This document shows positions 1 to 6,411 of a DNA stretch of 10,138 bases, one piece after another. Positions within the stretch are counted from its first letter, which is position 1; each line of letters starts with the position of its first letter. Under the pieces are notes generated by a model. The model was not told the origin of the DNA, did not search any database, and saw nothing but the letters and a program-made list of their open reading frames with translations. The DNA comes from DATFYI01 sp035315125 (GTDB lineage: Bacteria > Chloroflexota > Anaerolineae > Anaerolineales > Anaerolineaceae). The stretch spans positions 1-10,138 of the forward strand of contig DATFYI010000253.1 of assembly GCA_035315125.1 (NCBI GenBank), in the 5' to 3' direction. A program made the position numbers and the translations under genes.

Positions 1-1
1 A

Positions 2-601
2 GTGATCTGGAACTCCTCGCCCGAACGCAATGAAGCAGGTAGCCCGAATGTGATCGGCGCAATTGCTTTGGCAGCCGCCCTCAAACAACTCTCGGAGGTC
101 GGTATGGATGCCATCGCCGCCCATGAAGCGGAGTTAACCCATTATGCCCTTACCAAATTAAAACAGCTCCCTGGCATCACCCTGTATGGCTTGACCAATC
201 CAAACCATGTAAGTGATCGCCTGGGGGTAATTCCCTTTCAAGTAAATGGCCTGACCCATGGGAAAGCCGCCGCTATTCTAGGGTTTGAAGGTGGTATTGG
301 CGTACGGAATGGTTGTTTCTGCGCCCATCCCTATATATTGCGCCTGTTAAATGTGACAGACGAGGAGTATAAAGCTCATCACGAACGTGCCATCGAGCAC
401 AATCGGGCCGATTTACCTGGCCTGATCCGCATCAGCTTTGGCTGTTACAACAACTTTGAAGACATCGACCGATTGGTGACTATGCTTGAGCGTATAACTA
501 AAGGCGATTATCATGGGAAATACGCCGTGGATAATCACTCCGGCTCTTACTATCCGCAGGGCTTTGAGATGGCTTCATTGTCGAAATACTTCTCTTTCTA
601 A
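2..601 (+). CDS. Class V aminotransferase / cysteine desulfurase-like protein, C-terminal part (5' truncated)
   Basis: PLP-dependent fold-type I enzyme of the class V aminotransferase group, which includes SufS/CsdA cysteine desulfurases and related lyases. About 199 residues are visible; the N-terminal half with the PLP-binding lysine lies before the window, and the GTG at position 2 is an internal valine codon rather than a start. Visible landmarks are the family segment around EAGSPNVIGAIAL (residues 11-23), the loop VRNGCFCAHP (101-110) and the C-terminal strand RISFGCYNNFEDIDRL (143-158). In SufS-type enzymes the loop cysteine accepts the persulfide; C107 occupies that place, with a second cysteine at 105. 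The GCFC form resembles the MOCOS-like branch more than the RTGHHC form of SufS. Exact substrate unknown. It converges with the ECF transporter operon and is probably unrelated to it. The family call is firm; the activity is not. Confidence 0.85.
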   Translation: MIWNSSPERNEAGSPNVIGAIALAAALKQLSEVGMDAIAAHEAELTHYALTKLKQLPGITLYGLTNPNHVSDRLGVIPFQVNGLTHGKAAAILGFEGGIGVRNGCFCAHPYILRLLNVTDEEYKAHHERAIEHNRADLPGLIRISFGCYNNFEDIDRLVTMLERITKGDYHGKYAVDNHSGSYYPQGFEMASLSKYFSF

Positions 602-679
602 AAGATGAGCCAATTACTCTATGCAACATTTGTTTTTAATGCGTCTTTGTTTTAGGGCGTCTTGCTTTAAGGTCGGTTT

Positions 680-700
680 TGAAAATCAGACTGGATTTTA
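680..700 (-). terminator. Weak hairpin downstream of cbiO
   Basis: A 6-base inverted repeat (AAAATC, loop of 6, GATTTT) lies between the convergent ends of the aminotransferase gene and cbiO. It is AT-rich and has no long T-run, so it is at best a weak bidirectional terminator. The rest of 602-717 shows no gene; it has only a short GCGTCTT direct repeat (641-647 and 657-663). Confidence 0.2.
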
Positions 701-717
701 CAAAGCCTGGATGCGGC

Positions 718-1485
718 TTATAGGGAACTGGCCAGGTTTGTATTTACCAGCAGTGATTGATCCGCCAGGATTTGCTTTGGGCTGCCTTCAGCAATAATTT
801 GATGCTCTTCACTCAAAACATAAACCCGTTCGGAGATTGCATCGACGATGCTCAAATCATGTGTTGCAATGACGACTGTTTTACCGGCCCCTTCTTGCGA
901 GTTTAAAAAGCTCACCAACCAGGACACGCTGCGCGGATCCAACCCGGCTGTAGGTTCATCCAACAACCATACCTCCGGTGAGAAGCTCAGCACTGAAGCC
1001 AGTGCAACCCGTTTCTTTTCCCCACCCGACAACTGGTGTGGAACCCGGTCTTTTAGATTAGCTATATTCAAAGCCTGTAGAGCTGATTCGACTCGTTTCA
1101 CTACTTCACTGCGCTCTATGTCTAATTGAAGCGGGGCAAAAGCCACTTCGTCCCAAACTGACGGCATAAATAACTGTACATCACTATCCTGGAATACAAA
1201 ACCAACTCGCCGCCTGAATTCAAAATTAAATTGGTCATCCCATAAAGCGGATTCTGTCAGTTCCTTACCAAAAGCCCGTAATGATCCGCGGCTTGGGAAA
1301 TATAGGCCATCCAGAATTTTCAAGAGGGTACTTTTTCCAGAACCATTTGAGCCAATAATTGCCAGTCGTTCTCCCGGTTTTACAGACAGGCTGATATGCT
1401 CCAAGGCAGAAATGCGCTCATTATATGCAAAGCACAGTTCACGAGCCTCAAAAATAGCATTATTCTGGTCAATTGGCTGATTCAA
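718..1485 (-). CDS. cbiO: ECF transporter ATPase, cobalt/nickel type (CbiO)
   Basis: Cytoplasmic ATPase that powers the CbiM-CbiQ metal uptake complex. From the chosen start it is 255 aa, with a complete ABC motif set: Walker A GSNGSGKS (45-52), Q-loop Q99 in GFVFQD, signature LSGGE (152-156), Walker B VWLLDE with catalytic E177, and H-loop H209. The segment FQDSDVQLFMPSVWDEVAF is typical of ECF A-components, which carry a Q-helix after the Q-loop. Start choice: the frame is open to a TTG at 1536, but that would overlap cbiQ by 23 bases. The TTG at 1485 has an AGAAAGG Shine-Dalgarno sequence (minus strand, 1494-1500) at 8-base spacing and gives a normal N-terminus. It is the last gene of cbiMQO, 28 bases after cbiQ. 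A single CbiO is usual for the nickel/cobalt systems, where it would act as a homodimer. Confidence 0.92.
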   Translation of the reverse strand: MNQPIDQNNAIFEARELCFAYNERISALEHISLSVKPGERLAIIGSNGSGKSTLLKILDGLYFPSRGSLRAFGKELTESALWDDQFNFEFRRRVGFVFQDSDVQLFMPSVWDEVAFAPLQLDIERSEVVKRVESALQALNIANLKDRVPHQLSGGEKKRVALASVLSFSPEVWLLDEPTAGLDPRSVSWLVSFLNSQEGAGKTVVIATHDLSIVDAISERVYVLSEEHQIIAEGSPKQILADQSLLVNTNLASSL

Positions 1486-1513
1486 TAATGAGACCTTTCT
1501 AAGATAAAGACAC

Positions 1514-2359
1514 CTAACGCCCCAGCCAGATCCCAAAACCGGTGATCATGAGCACTGCTGCCCCGGAAATCCAGTCACACATTTTCATTCGAAATGTATC
1601 CATCGTGCGCGGATAATATCGAAAACCACGCGACTGCATCGATAAATAAACTTCACTGCTGATTTGTAAGGATTTCCCCAATAACGTACCCGATGTGGCA
1701 GCCAATAAACGCCGTTCTTCGCTACCCGTCACCCGCTTTAAGATGCGGCTTTTCCGTACTAAAAACAATTCGTCTGCCAGATGTAACAATAAATGAATAT
1801 ACCGGTAGGTTATTCCCAGGATCAAAGTAATCACATCGGGAACGCCCAAAATAGCGAGTGCCTTGAGAACGTTGTTCCAGGCTGTAGTCAGGACAAGAAG
1901 AACTGAAAAAGAAACTGAAGTGCCGACCCTTAAAATTAGAAATAATGCCGTCATTAGACCAGTCTGTGTAACGATCATTCCGAATGGCAGATGCGCCAGC
2001 GCTGCTCCAGGTGTCATGAACAGCGCCGGCAGGGCAACCAAGCCAGTGAAGAATGGAATAAAAACCCATACACGTTTAATAAAGAAACCCAGCGGCACAC
2101 TGGATATGGCAGCCAGTCCAAGTCCCAGAAAATACAACATTACAAGAATAAGCAAGCTATGCGAAAGATTGACGGCAATCAATAACAGCACCGTTGAGAT
2201 GACTTTCAAGCGAGGATCCAAAGTCTGCAGGAATCCTTTTTGCCGAGCAATCTGATCGGCGAACAAAGACTGCTCCAGGGTTCCATTAATATCAACCAGC
2301 GTGCGCTCAATAAAGCTGCTGCGGTTGGCTGGTTTCGAAGGTCGAGTAGACTGGCTCAC
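1514..2359 (-). CDS. cbiQ: ECF transporter transmembrane component (CbiQ/T-component)
   Basis: Integral membrane coupling protein that links the CbiO ATPases to the substrate-binding CbiM. It is 281 aa. A longer than usual hydrophilic N-terminus (about residues 1-47) precedes the family landmark LDPRLK (47-52), followed by hydrophobic segments near 53-85, 92-118, 125-157, 167-195 and 262-279. The coupling-helix signature shows as QSRGF (242-246), matching the short A/S-R-G motif of T-components. The start is GTG and its last G plus A form the cbiM stop (GTGA overlap), which implies translational coupling. No strong Shine-Dalgarno sequence precedes it and no ATG is available nearby, which supports the coupled start. 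Gene order M-Q-O is that of group I nickel/cobalt ECF systems. Confidence 0.92.
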   Translation of the reverse strand: MSQSTRPSKPANRSSFIERTLVDINGTLEQSLFADQIARQKGFLQTLDPRLKVISTVLLLIAVNLSHSLLILVMLYFLGLGLAAISSVPLGFFIKRVWVFIPFFTGLVALPALFMTPGAALAHLPFGMIVTQTGLMTALFLILRVGTSVSFSVLLVLTTAWNNVLKALAILGVPDVITLILGITYRYIHLLLHLADELFLVRKSRILKRVTGSEERRLLAATSGTLLGKSLQISSEVYLSMQSRGFRYYPRTMDTFRMKMCDWISGAAVLMITGFGIWLGR

Positions 2360-3483
2360 TTGCTATGTATTACTTCTGGGGTGTTCTTTTTACCATTGGT
2401 AACCAACGTGGTGAATAACCAGACCACCAGAGCGATTACAAGAATCCCAACCAGCGCTGAAAGGATATAACCCAGATTGGAATTTCCCAGGGCTGGTAGG
2501 TCATAATCTTTCATCGGGGCGCCCCACAAACCGGACAGCTTTGCAAGCCCTTGTGGGACAAAGGCCAAGCCCCGGTTGGTTAATTCTTGCGCTCCCCATT
2601 CTCCCCAGGCGGTACCAGGAGCCAGCAAGCCAATTGGTGTCGCTACGACCAGAACAGCCAGGCCGAGCCATAAATTGCGCCAATGGGCAAATCCACTTGC
2701 CTCAGGGAAAATTTCCTCTTTCTTCACCATCTCAAGCGCCGGCCGGTTGGCGCGCTGTAAATAGGCTACGACAAGGGCAGTTACCAGCCCTTCGACAATC
2801 GAGGCAACCAGAGCGTGAGGAACAACCATAGCCGGAATGGATACGGACAAAGGGTAAGGTGCATATAAGGGTATACCATTAGCAGTATGGAAGAGTAAAG
2901 GCTGGATACCAAATTCAAATCCGGCGCAGAAGGCGGCTACGGTCAATCCAAACCAGGCGCCTACGGCTGCACCTGCGATTCGCCGCCGAGAGTCAATAGA
3001 GGTATTCCTGGTAATAATCTGATATATCGCATAACTGACGTAAGGCAGAACGACAGCCATATTGAAACAGTTTGCCCCGAACGATAGGATACCCCCATCG
3101 CCAAAGAAAAGCGCCTGGATGAGCAGGGCAATAGATATAGTAACGGTAGCAATTTCAGGCCCCAAAAGAATTGCAATCAAGGCGCCACCCACCGCGTGAG
3201 CAGTGGTCCCACCGGGGATGGGGACGTTGAACATCATAATTACAAACGAGAACGCCGCCATAAGTGCAATCAGAGGAATATTCTGAGCACTCATTTTCTG
3301 GCGCAGTTTTTGAACCCCACGAACCCAGAAAGGCAATATAATCACAAACATAATCATGCACGTGACCGGGCTCAAATATCCATCCGGAATATGCATGGCT
3401 GTTGTGCCAAGCCATAAGCCGAACAAACCGTAGTACAATATCATCCCACGGGGAATTTTCCCGGCCAATTGTTTAAGAGTCAT
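2356..3483 (-). CDS. cbiM: Nickel/cobalt ECF transporter substrate-binding protein CbiM with CbiN-like C-terminal extension
   Basis: Membrane S-component that binds the metal ion. It is 375 aa from the ATG at 3483. Residues 1-29 look like a signal peptide: a positively charged start with K4, K9 and R12, then a hydrophobic core, ending GTTA just before MHIPDGYLSP (30-39). In CbiM/NikM proteins of known structure the exposed N-terminal Met-His and a downstream His bind the metal, so processing after A29 would create that site; H96 in GGTTAHAVGG fits the second histidine. The conserved GDGGILSFGANCFNMA (128-143) and the VPHALVASIVEGLVTALVVAYL region (221-242) follow. Residues 270-362 add two membrane segments around an external loop (TPIGLLAPGTAWGEWG), replacing the separate CbiN found in other operons. 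The in-frame ATG at 3564 is rejected because the extension covers the promoter. Nickel versus cobalt cannot be decided. Confidence 0.9.
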   Translation of the reverse strand: MTLKQLAGKIPRGMILYYGLFGLWLGTTAMHIPDGYLSPVTCMIMFVIILPFWVRGVQKLRQKMSAQNIPLIALMAAFSFVIMMFNVPIPGGTTAHAVGGALIAILLGPEIATVTISIALLIQALFFGDGGILSFGANCFNMAVVLPYVSYAIYQIITRNTSIDSRRRIAGAAVGAWFGLTVAAFCAGFEFGIQPLLFHTANGIPLYAPYPLSVSIPAMVVPHALVASIVEGLVTALVVAYLQRANRPALEMVKKEEIFPEASGFAHWRNLWLGLAVLVVATPIGLLAPGTAWGEWGAQELTNRGLAFVPQGLAKLSGLWGAPMKDYDLPALGNSNLGYILSALVGILVIALVVWLFTTLVTNGKKNTPEVIHSK

Positions 3484-3526
3484 AAAATATCCAATAAATA
3501 TGCATACTCCAAGTCTGTTTAGATCT

Positions 3527-3543
3527 ATTATATTGCATATAAT
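3527..3543. promoter_or_regulatory. Perfect 7-3-7 inverted repeat, candidate Fur-family operator
   Basis: ATTATAT-TGC-ATATAAT, seven-base arms without mismatch around a three-base centre. It contains TATAAT on both strands (minus 3527-3532, plus 3538-3543). The position between a Fur-family gene and a metal importer operon suggests a site where the regulator blocks both promoters. The sequence does not match the classical Fur, Zur or PerR consensus exactly, so the binding protein is inferred. Confidence 0.5.
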
Positions 3544-3554
3544 CGCATAAGCAA
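3527..3554 (-). promoter_or_regulatory. Predicted promoter of the cbiMQO operon
   Basis: On the minus strand a -35-like TTGCTT (3549-3554) and a perfect -10 TATAAT (3527-3532) are separated by 16 bases. Transcription would begin near 3520, giving a leader of about 35-40 bases, too short for a cobalamin riboswitch. The -10 lies within the inverted repeat at 3527-3543. Confidence 0.6.
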
Positions 3555-3570
3555 AGATTTGCATTATAAT
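3538..3570 (+). promoter_or_regulatory. Candidate -10 elements for the fur-like gene, with repeated GCAT(T)ATAAT
   Basis: Two perfect TATAAT hexamers face the regulator gene, at 3538-3543 and 3565-3570. Each sits in a related sequence, TTGCATATAAT (3533-3543) and TTGCATTATAAT (3559-3570), with starts 26 bases apart. Neither has a clear -35 at 16-18 bases, which could mean an activator- or repressor-dependent promoter. Between them lies a small inverted repeat, GCAAA-GA-TTTGC (3551-3562). Confidence 0.35.
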
Positions 3571-3594
3571 TTAACAAAACTTGGAATTGGAAAT

Positions 3595-3978
3595 ATGAGA
3601 ACATCTTCTGTCGAGCTCGTTATTTTAGAAACCCTTTCCCAAAATCATACCCACCTGACTTCGCATCAAGTATATGAGCAAATTCATGACCGTCTGCCAG
3701 CTGTAAATCCTTCGACGGTCTATCGCGCCCTTGAACGTCTGGCGAATGATGGCAAAATATCCGTGTCTGATATGGGCATTGGGTCAGCCGTTTATGAATC
3801 AGTGGACAACGAGTTGCACCACCACTTGATTTGTCAAGAATGCGGAAGAGTTTTTACCATCGAGGATAAGGAAGTCAGAGGATTTTTTAATGTCGTGCAG
3901 CAGAAAAATAACTTTCAGGTCATCACCAACCACTTAATACTTTTTGGTATCTGTAATGATTGCAGCAAGCTAAAATAA
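3595..3978 (+). CDS. Fur-family metal-responsive transcriptional regulator
   Basis: DNA-binding metalloregulator of the Fur/Zur/PerR/Nur superfamily, 127 aa. The winged-helix domain covers about residues 5-70, with the recognition region LTSHQVYEQIHDRLPAVNPS followed by TVYRALERLANDGKI. The C-terminal dimerisation domain has HHHLICQECG (75-84), and CxxC pairs at C80/C83 and C120/C123 that normally bind structural zinc; H76, H77 and H113 are candidate regulatory ligands. The start is the ATG at 3595, preceded by GGA-rich sequence (3583-3591). A TTG at 3559 would add 12 residues but lies in the -10 region and has no ribosome binding site. It is transcribed divergently from cbiMQO, so a likely role is repression of nickel/cobalt uptake when metal is plentiful (Nur-like). 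Zinc, iron or peroxide sensing cannot be excluded. Family certain, metal uncertain. Confidence 0.9.
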   Translation: MRTSSVELVILETLSQNHTHLTSHQVYEQIHDRLPAVNPSTVYRALERLANDGKISVSDMGIGSAVYESVDNELHHHLICQECGRVFTIEDKEVRGFFNVVQQKNNFQVITNHLILFGICNDCSKLK

Positions 3979-4025
3979 AATCCAAATAATCAATAAATTC
4001 GAGAAATCGCTAAGGATTTATAGAG

Positions 4026-4092
4026 AGTGACTACGCAGAGCCAGAAAGCGGAGTTACTGCGACTTTGAAAGCATATAATCGGGGTTAATTGA
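4026..4092 (+). promoter_or_regulatory. Upstream region of the CDF gene with GCATATAATCG box
   Basis: The 114-base gap after the regulator gene contains GCATATAATCG (4071-4081), identical over 11 bases to 3535-3545 in the cbiM/fur control region. Its TATAAT (4074-4079) could be a -10, but no good -35 is seen, and a start site near 4086 would leave almost no leader before the ATG at 4093. The GGGG at 4081-4084 is a possible Shine-Dalgarno sequence if transcription starts further upstream. A direct repeat AGT(G/T)ACT(A/G)CG occurs at 4026-4035 and 4052-4061. I see no NiCo (czcD) riboswitch. The gene could also be read from the fur promoter. Confidence 0.35.
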
Positions 4093-5517
4093 ATGGAAAA
4101 AACCGTTCCATCGGAAATAGAATCGGCTGCCAACCGGGAAAAGAAATGGGCGGCTTTATCGTCTTTGTTTGCCATCATCTTCATAACAGCGATGAAGTTC
4201 ATTGTAGCGCTTCTGACGGGTAGCCTGGGACTTTTAGCAGAAGCAGCACATTCACTGTTGGATTTGGTGGCTGCTGTGGTCACTTACATTGCGGTAAAAG
4301 TCTCCAGCCAACCGGCGGACCGTGTTCATACCTACGGCCACGGCAAAGTCGAGAACCTCTCGGCCTTGTTTGAGTCTCTCTTACTCTTGATCACCTGTGC
4401 CGGAATTTTCTATGAGGCTATCAACCGGCTTTTTTTCAAGCAAGTAGTTGTTGAATCTTCAATCTGGTCTTTTCTTGTAATGGGCGCTTCCATAATTATT
4501 AATATCACCCGTTCCCGTCAGCTTAAAAAAACGGCTAAAAAGTATAACAGCCAGGCGTTGGAAGCCCAGGCGCTGGATTTTACAGCGGATATATTGTCAT
4601 CCAGCGTGGTGCTCGTTGGCCTTATCCTCGTGTTCGTTTCTGAGCAATATCATATTCCCTGGCTGGCAAAGGCTGATTCAATCGCTGGAATGGTAGTAGC
4701 CGGTCTGGTGAGTTACGTCAGTTTAAAACTTGGGCGACGGGCTATAGGTGAATTAATGGATGAAGTGCCCGAAAACCTTCAGGATGAGATCGCCAGAGCG
4801 GCCAGGCTGCCTGGGGTTGAAGAGGTGCGACAGGTACGCGTACGCCGCAGCGGTTCAGATTATTTCGTGGACCTGGTCTTAGCAGTCAGCCGGAGTCTGA
4901 CCGCCAGTCAGGCACACGAGATCACTGAAAAGGTTGAAAAAGCGGTCCAGGACATCTTACCCAATTCTCATGTGATGGTGCATGTGGATCCCATCCGTAC
5001 TGCCGATGAGGATTTGGTAGAAACAATCCATGTCCTGGCATCTCAATACGGCCTGAGTGCTCATAATATCCGCGTTGATGAAGATGAAGGTGGCATTACT
5101 TTGCTTGTTCATCTGGATGTGGATGACAATCTGCGGGTTGAAGAAGCACACGCACGCGCCACCGCTTTTGAAGAAGCAGTCCAGCAGGCCTATCCCTGGT
5201 TGGACAAAGTGGTCACACACATAGAACCAGAATTCCGTTCATCTGAGATTGCCGATGAATCGACCGCCCAGCAGGAAGAACAATTGAAAGCTATCATCAA
5301 CCAATTGCCCGAGACCACAGGGATCGAATGTGATGTCCACGAAATTCACATTTACCAACAAGTTGGTCAAAAGACAGATGTCTCATTTCATTGCTCTGTT
5401 CACGGGGAAATCACGGTTGCCAGGGCCCATGAGATTACCGAAATAATGGAAAATAGCCTGCGGGATCAATTCCCAAATCTGGGTCAAGTCCTGATTCATA
5501 TTGAACCGTTAAACTGA
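4093..5517 (+). CDS. Cation diffusion facilitator (CDF) metal efflux protein with three tandem C-terminal domains
   Basis: Inner-membrane divalent-metal/proton antiporter of the CDF family, 474 aa against about 300 for typical members. The membrane domain (about 20-215) has six segments. TM2 carries H53 and D57 in AEAAHSLLD; TM5 carries D162 and D166 in ALDFTAD. These positions form the transport site in YiiP, which has D-D/H-D, so this protein reads H-D/D-D. A basic, histidine-containing stretch follows TM2 (HTYGHGKVENLSALFES), as in many CDFs. The C-terminal part holds three units of the ferredoxin-like dimerisation domain: about 221-298, 302-379 and 393-472. Each ends in a related strand (MVHVDP, VTHIEP, LIHIEP) and has a helix like AHEITE (274-279 and 445-450; AHARAT at 352-357). 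ATG start at 4093. It follows the Fur-like gene on the same strand. The metal could be Zn, Co, Ni, Fe or Mn; context favours Co/Ni or a related ion. Confidence 0.93.
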   Translation: MEKTVPSEIESAANREKKWAALSSLFAIIFITAMKFIVALLTGSLGLLAEAAHSLLDLVAAVVTYIAVKVSSQPADRVHTYGHGKVENLSALFESLLLLITCAGIFYEAINRLFFKQVVVESSIWSFLVMGASIIINITRSRQLKKTAKKYNSQALEAQALDFTADILSSSVVLVGLILVFVSEQYHIPWLAKADSIAGMVVAGLVSYVSLKLGRRAIGELMDEVPENLQDEIARAARLPGVEEVRQVRVRRSGSDYFVDLVLAVSRSLTASQAHEITEKVEKAVQDILPNSHVMVHVDPIRTADEDLVETIHVLASQYGLSAHNIRVDEDEGGITLLVHLDVDDNLRVEEAHARATAFEEAVQQAYPWLDKVVTHIEPEFRSSEIADESTAQQEEQLKAIINQLPETTGIECDVHEIHIYQQVGQKTDVSFHCSVHGEITVARAHEITEIMENSLRDQFPNLGQVLIHIEPLN

Positions 5518-5588
5518 ACTATTCATGGCCGATTTGTTCCCATGGTTTTATTCTTCCCCACCAAAGTTATTGTGAAGATGAATTTTTA

Positions 5589-6299
5589 TCAGTTTTTTGA
5601 ACCCAGCGTCTCTGGAAGTGTCTCCGCGGGCATTTGGTCACAAGGTTGTGGACGCTTTCCTATCCGAATTCCGATCAGGTAAACCAATCCAGCCAGTATC
5701 ACGAAAAATGGAATGATATAAATTAATCGGATCATCCAGGCGGGTACAGAATCATATAACGTTGTAATTCCAAAAAAAATAAAGATAATACCCGATACCC
5801 AGCGGAAGGTTTTTTCGGGGATATTTTTGCAAATCCATGCTCCGAAAATAACTCCGATCCCATCCGCAACCATCATACCAGTAGTGGTACCCGCAAGAAC
5901 GATCAAAGGCTGGCGGAATTCTGCCGCAAGCGCAATCGCCATCAATTGAGTCTTGTCACCCATTTCTGCCAGAAAGAATGCAATCGCCACTGTCAGGATC
6001 GGTCCAAATCTGTCCGCTTTTATCTTTTCATCTTTGGATTGATCTCCACGGATTGACCAAAGCCCGAAAATTAGAAATGAGATACCCGCTGCAATGGAGA
6101 TTAAGTTCATGGGAAGGAGAAGGCTCAAATAAGTTCCAACCCCCACCGCAATGGCGTGATTGAGTATGGTAGCCAGCAGGACACCGATTAATACCGGCTT
6201 CATTTTATATTTGCCTGCCATGGTCATAGCCAGGATTTGGGTTTTATCACCCATTTCACCAACCACGATAACCAACAAAGCCTTAATAAATACAGACAT
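5589..6299 (-). CDS. UPF0016/GDT1 (TMEM165-like) family cation transporter
   Basis: Integral membrane protein of the family that includes human TMEM165, yeast Gdt1 and bacterial MneA-type Mn exporters; members move Mn2+ or Ca2+, probably in exchange for protons. It is 236 aa. The two internal repeats each begin with the family's signature, GEMGDKTQ (14-21) and AEMGDKTQ (111-118), whose acidic residues line the ion path. Hydrophobic segments lie near 3-25, 36-60, 66-84, 100-125, 132-155 and 166-184, with an extra C-terminal one at 188-211. Start: the frame opens at a TTG at 6371, but the ATG at 6299 has GGAG (6309-6312) at 9 bases and places the first signature where the family has it. It converges with the CDF gene (71-base gap, no clear terminator), so two putative efflux proteins adjoin. 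The family call is firm; Mn export is inferred. Confidence 0.92.
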   Translation of the reverse strand: MSVFIKALLVIVVGEMGDKTQILAMTMAGKYKMKPVLIGVLLATILNHAIAVGVGTYLSLLLPMNLISIAAGISFLIFGLWSIRGDQSKDEKIKADRFGPILTVAIAFFLAEMGDKTQLMAIALAAEFRQPLIVLAGTTTGMMVADGIGVIFGAWICKNIPEKTFRWVSGIIFIFFGITTLYDSVPAWMIRLIYIIPFFVILAGLVYLIGIRIGKRPQPCDQMPAETLPETLGSKN

Positions 6300-6382
6300 C
6301 AGATCAATCTCCAGGCATGTTGAACGTAAAAAATCGGCCTTTAATTTTTTTTCGTTATCCTGCGAACACAATCACTAAAAAC

Positions 6383-6411
6383 ATTCTAACTTTCAGATAT
6401 GGGACTGTCAA
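6383..6411 (-). promoter_or_regulatory. Sigma70-type promoter of the UPF0016 gene
   Basis: On the minus strand, TTGACA (6406-6411) and TAGAAT (6383-6388) are separated by exactly 17 bases. Transcription would start near 6375, giving a leader of about 76 bases before the ATG at 6299. The leader shows no yybP-ykoY manganese riboswitch signature. A perfect palindrome GCATATGC (6436-6443) lies upstream of the -35. Confidence 0.7.

Noticed and set aside
641..663. GCGTCTT direct repeat in the gap after the aminotransferase
   Set aside because: Only two seven-base copies, no inverted symmetry and no link to either gene end; likely chance.
848..1129. Plus-strand open frames opposite cbiO, cbiQ, cbiM and the exporter genes
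   Set aside because: They lie within strongly conserved genes on the other strand, lack ribosome binding sites and show no recognisable protein features.
1486..1536. Longer CbiO from the TTG at 1536
   Set aside because: It overlaps cbiQ, lacks a good Shine-Dalgarno sequence, and the extra residues do not match ABC ATPases; the TTG at 1485 has AGAAAGG at good spacing.
3484..3564. N-terminal extension of CbiM from the ATG at 3564
   Set aside because: It would add 27 residues encoded by the promoter and palindrome region, has no ribosome binding site, and the ATG at 3483 gives a proper signal peptide.
3484..3594. Cobalamin riboswitch before cbiMQO
   Set aside because: The predicted leader is only about 35-40 bases and the whole gap is 111 bases, too short for the element; no B12-box-like sequence is seen.
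3979..4092. NiCo (czcD) riboswitch before the CDF gene
   Set aside because: I could not find the conserved G-rich modules of that RNA, and the region has promoter- or operator-like sequence up to the start codon. A covariance search would decide it.
6300..6371. Longer UPF0016 protein from the TTG at 6371
   Set aside because: The ATG at 6299 has GGAG at 9 bases and places the first EMGDK motif normally; the extension is hydrophilic and starts at about the predicted transcription start.
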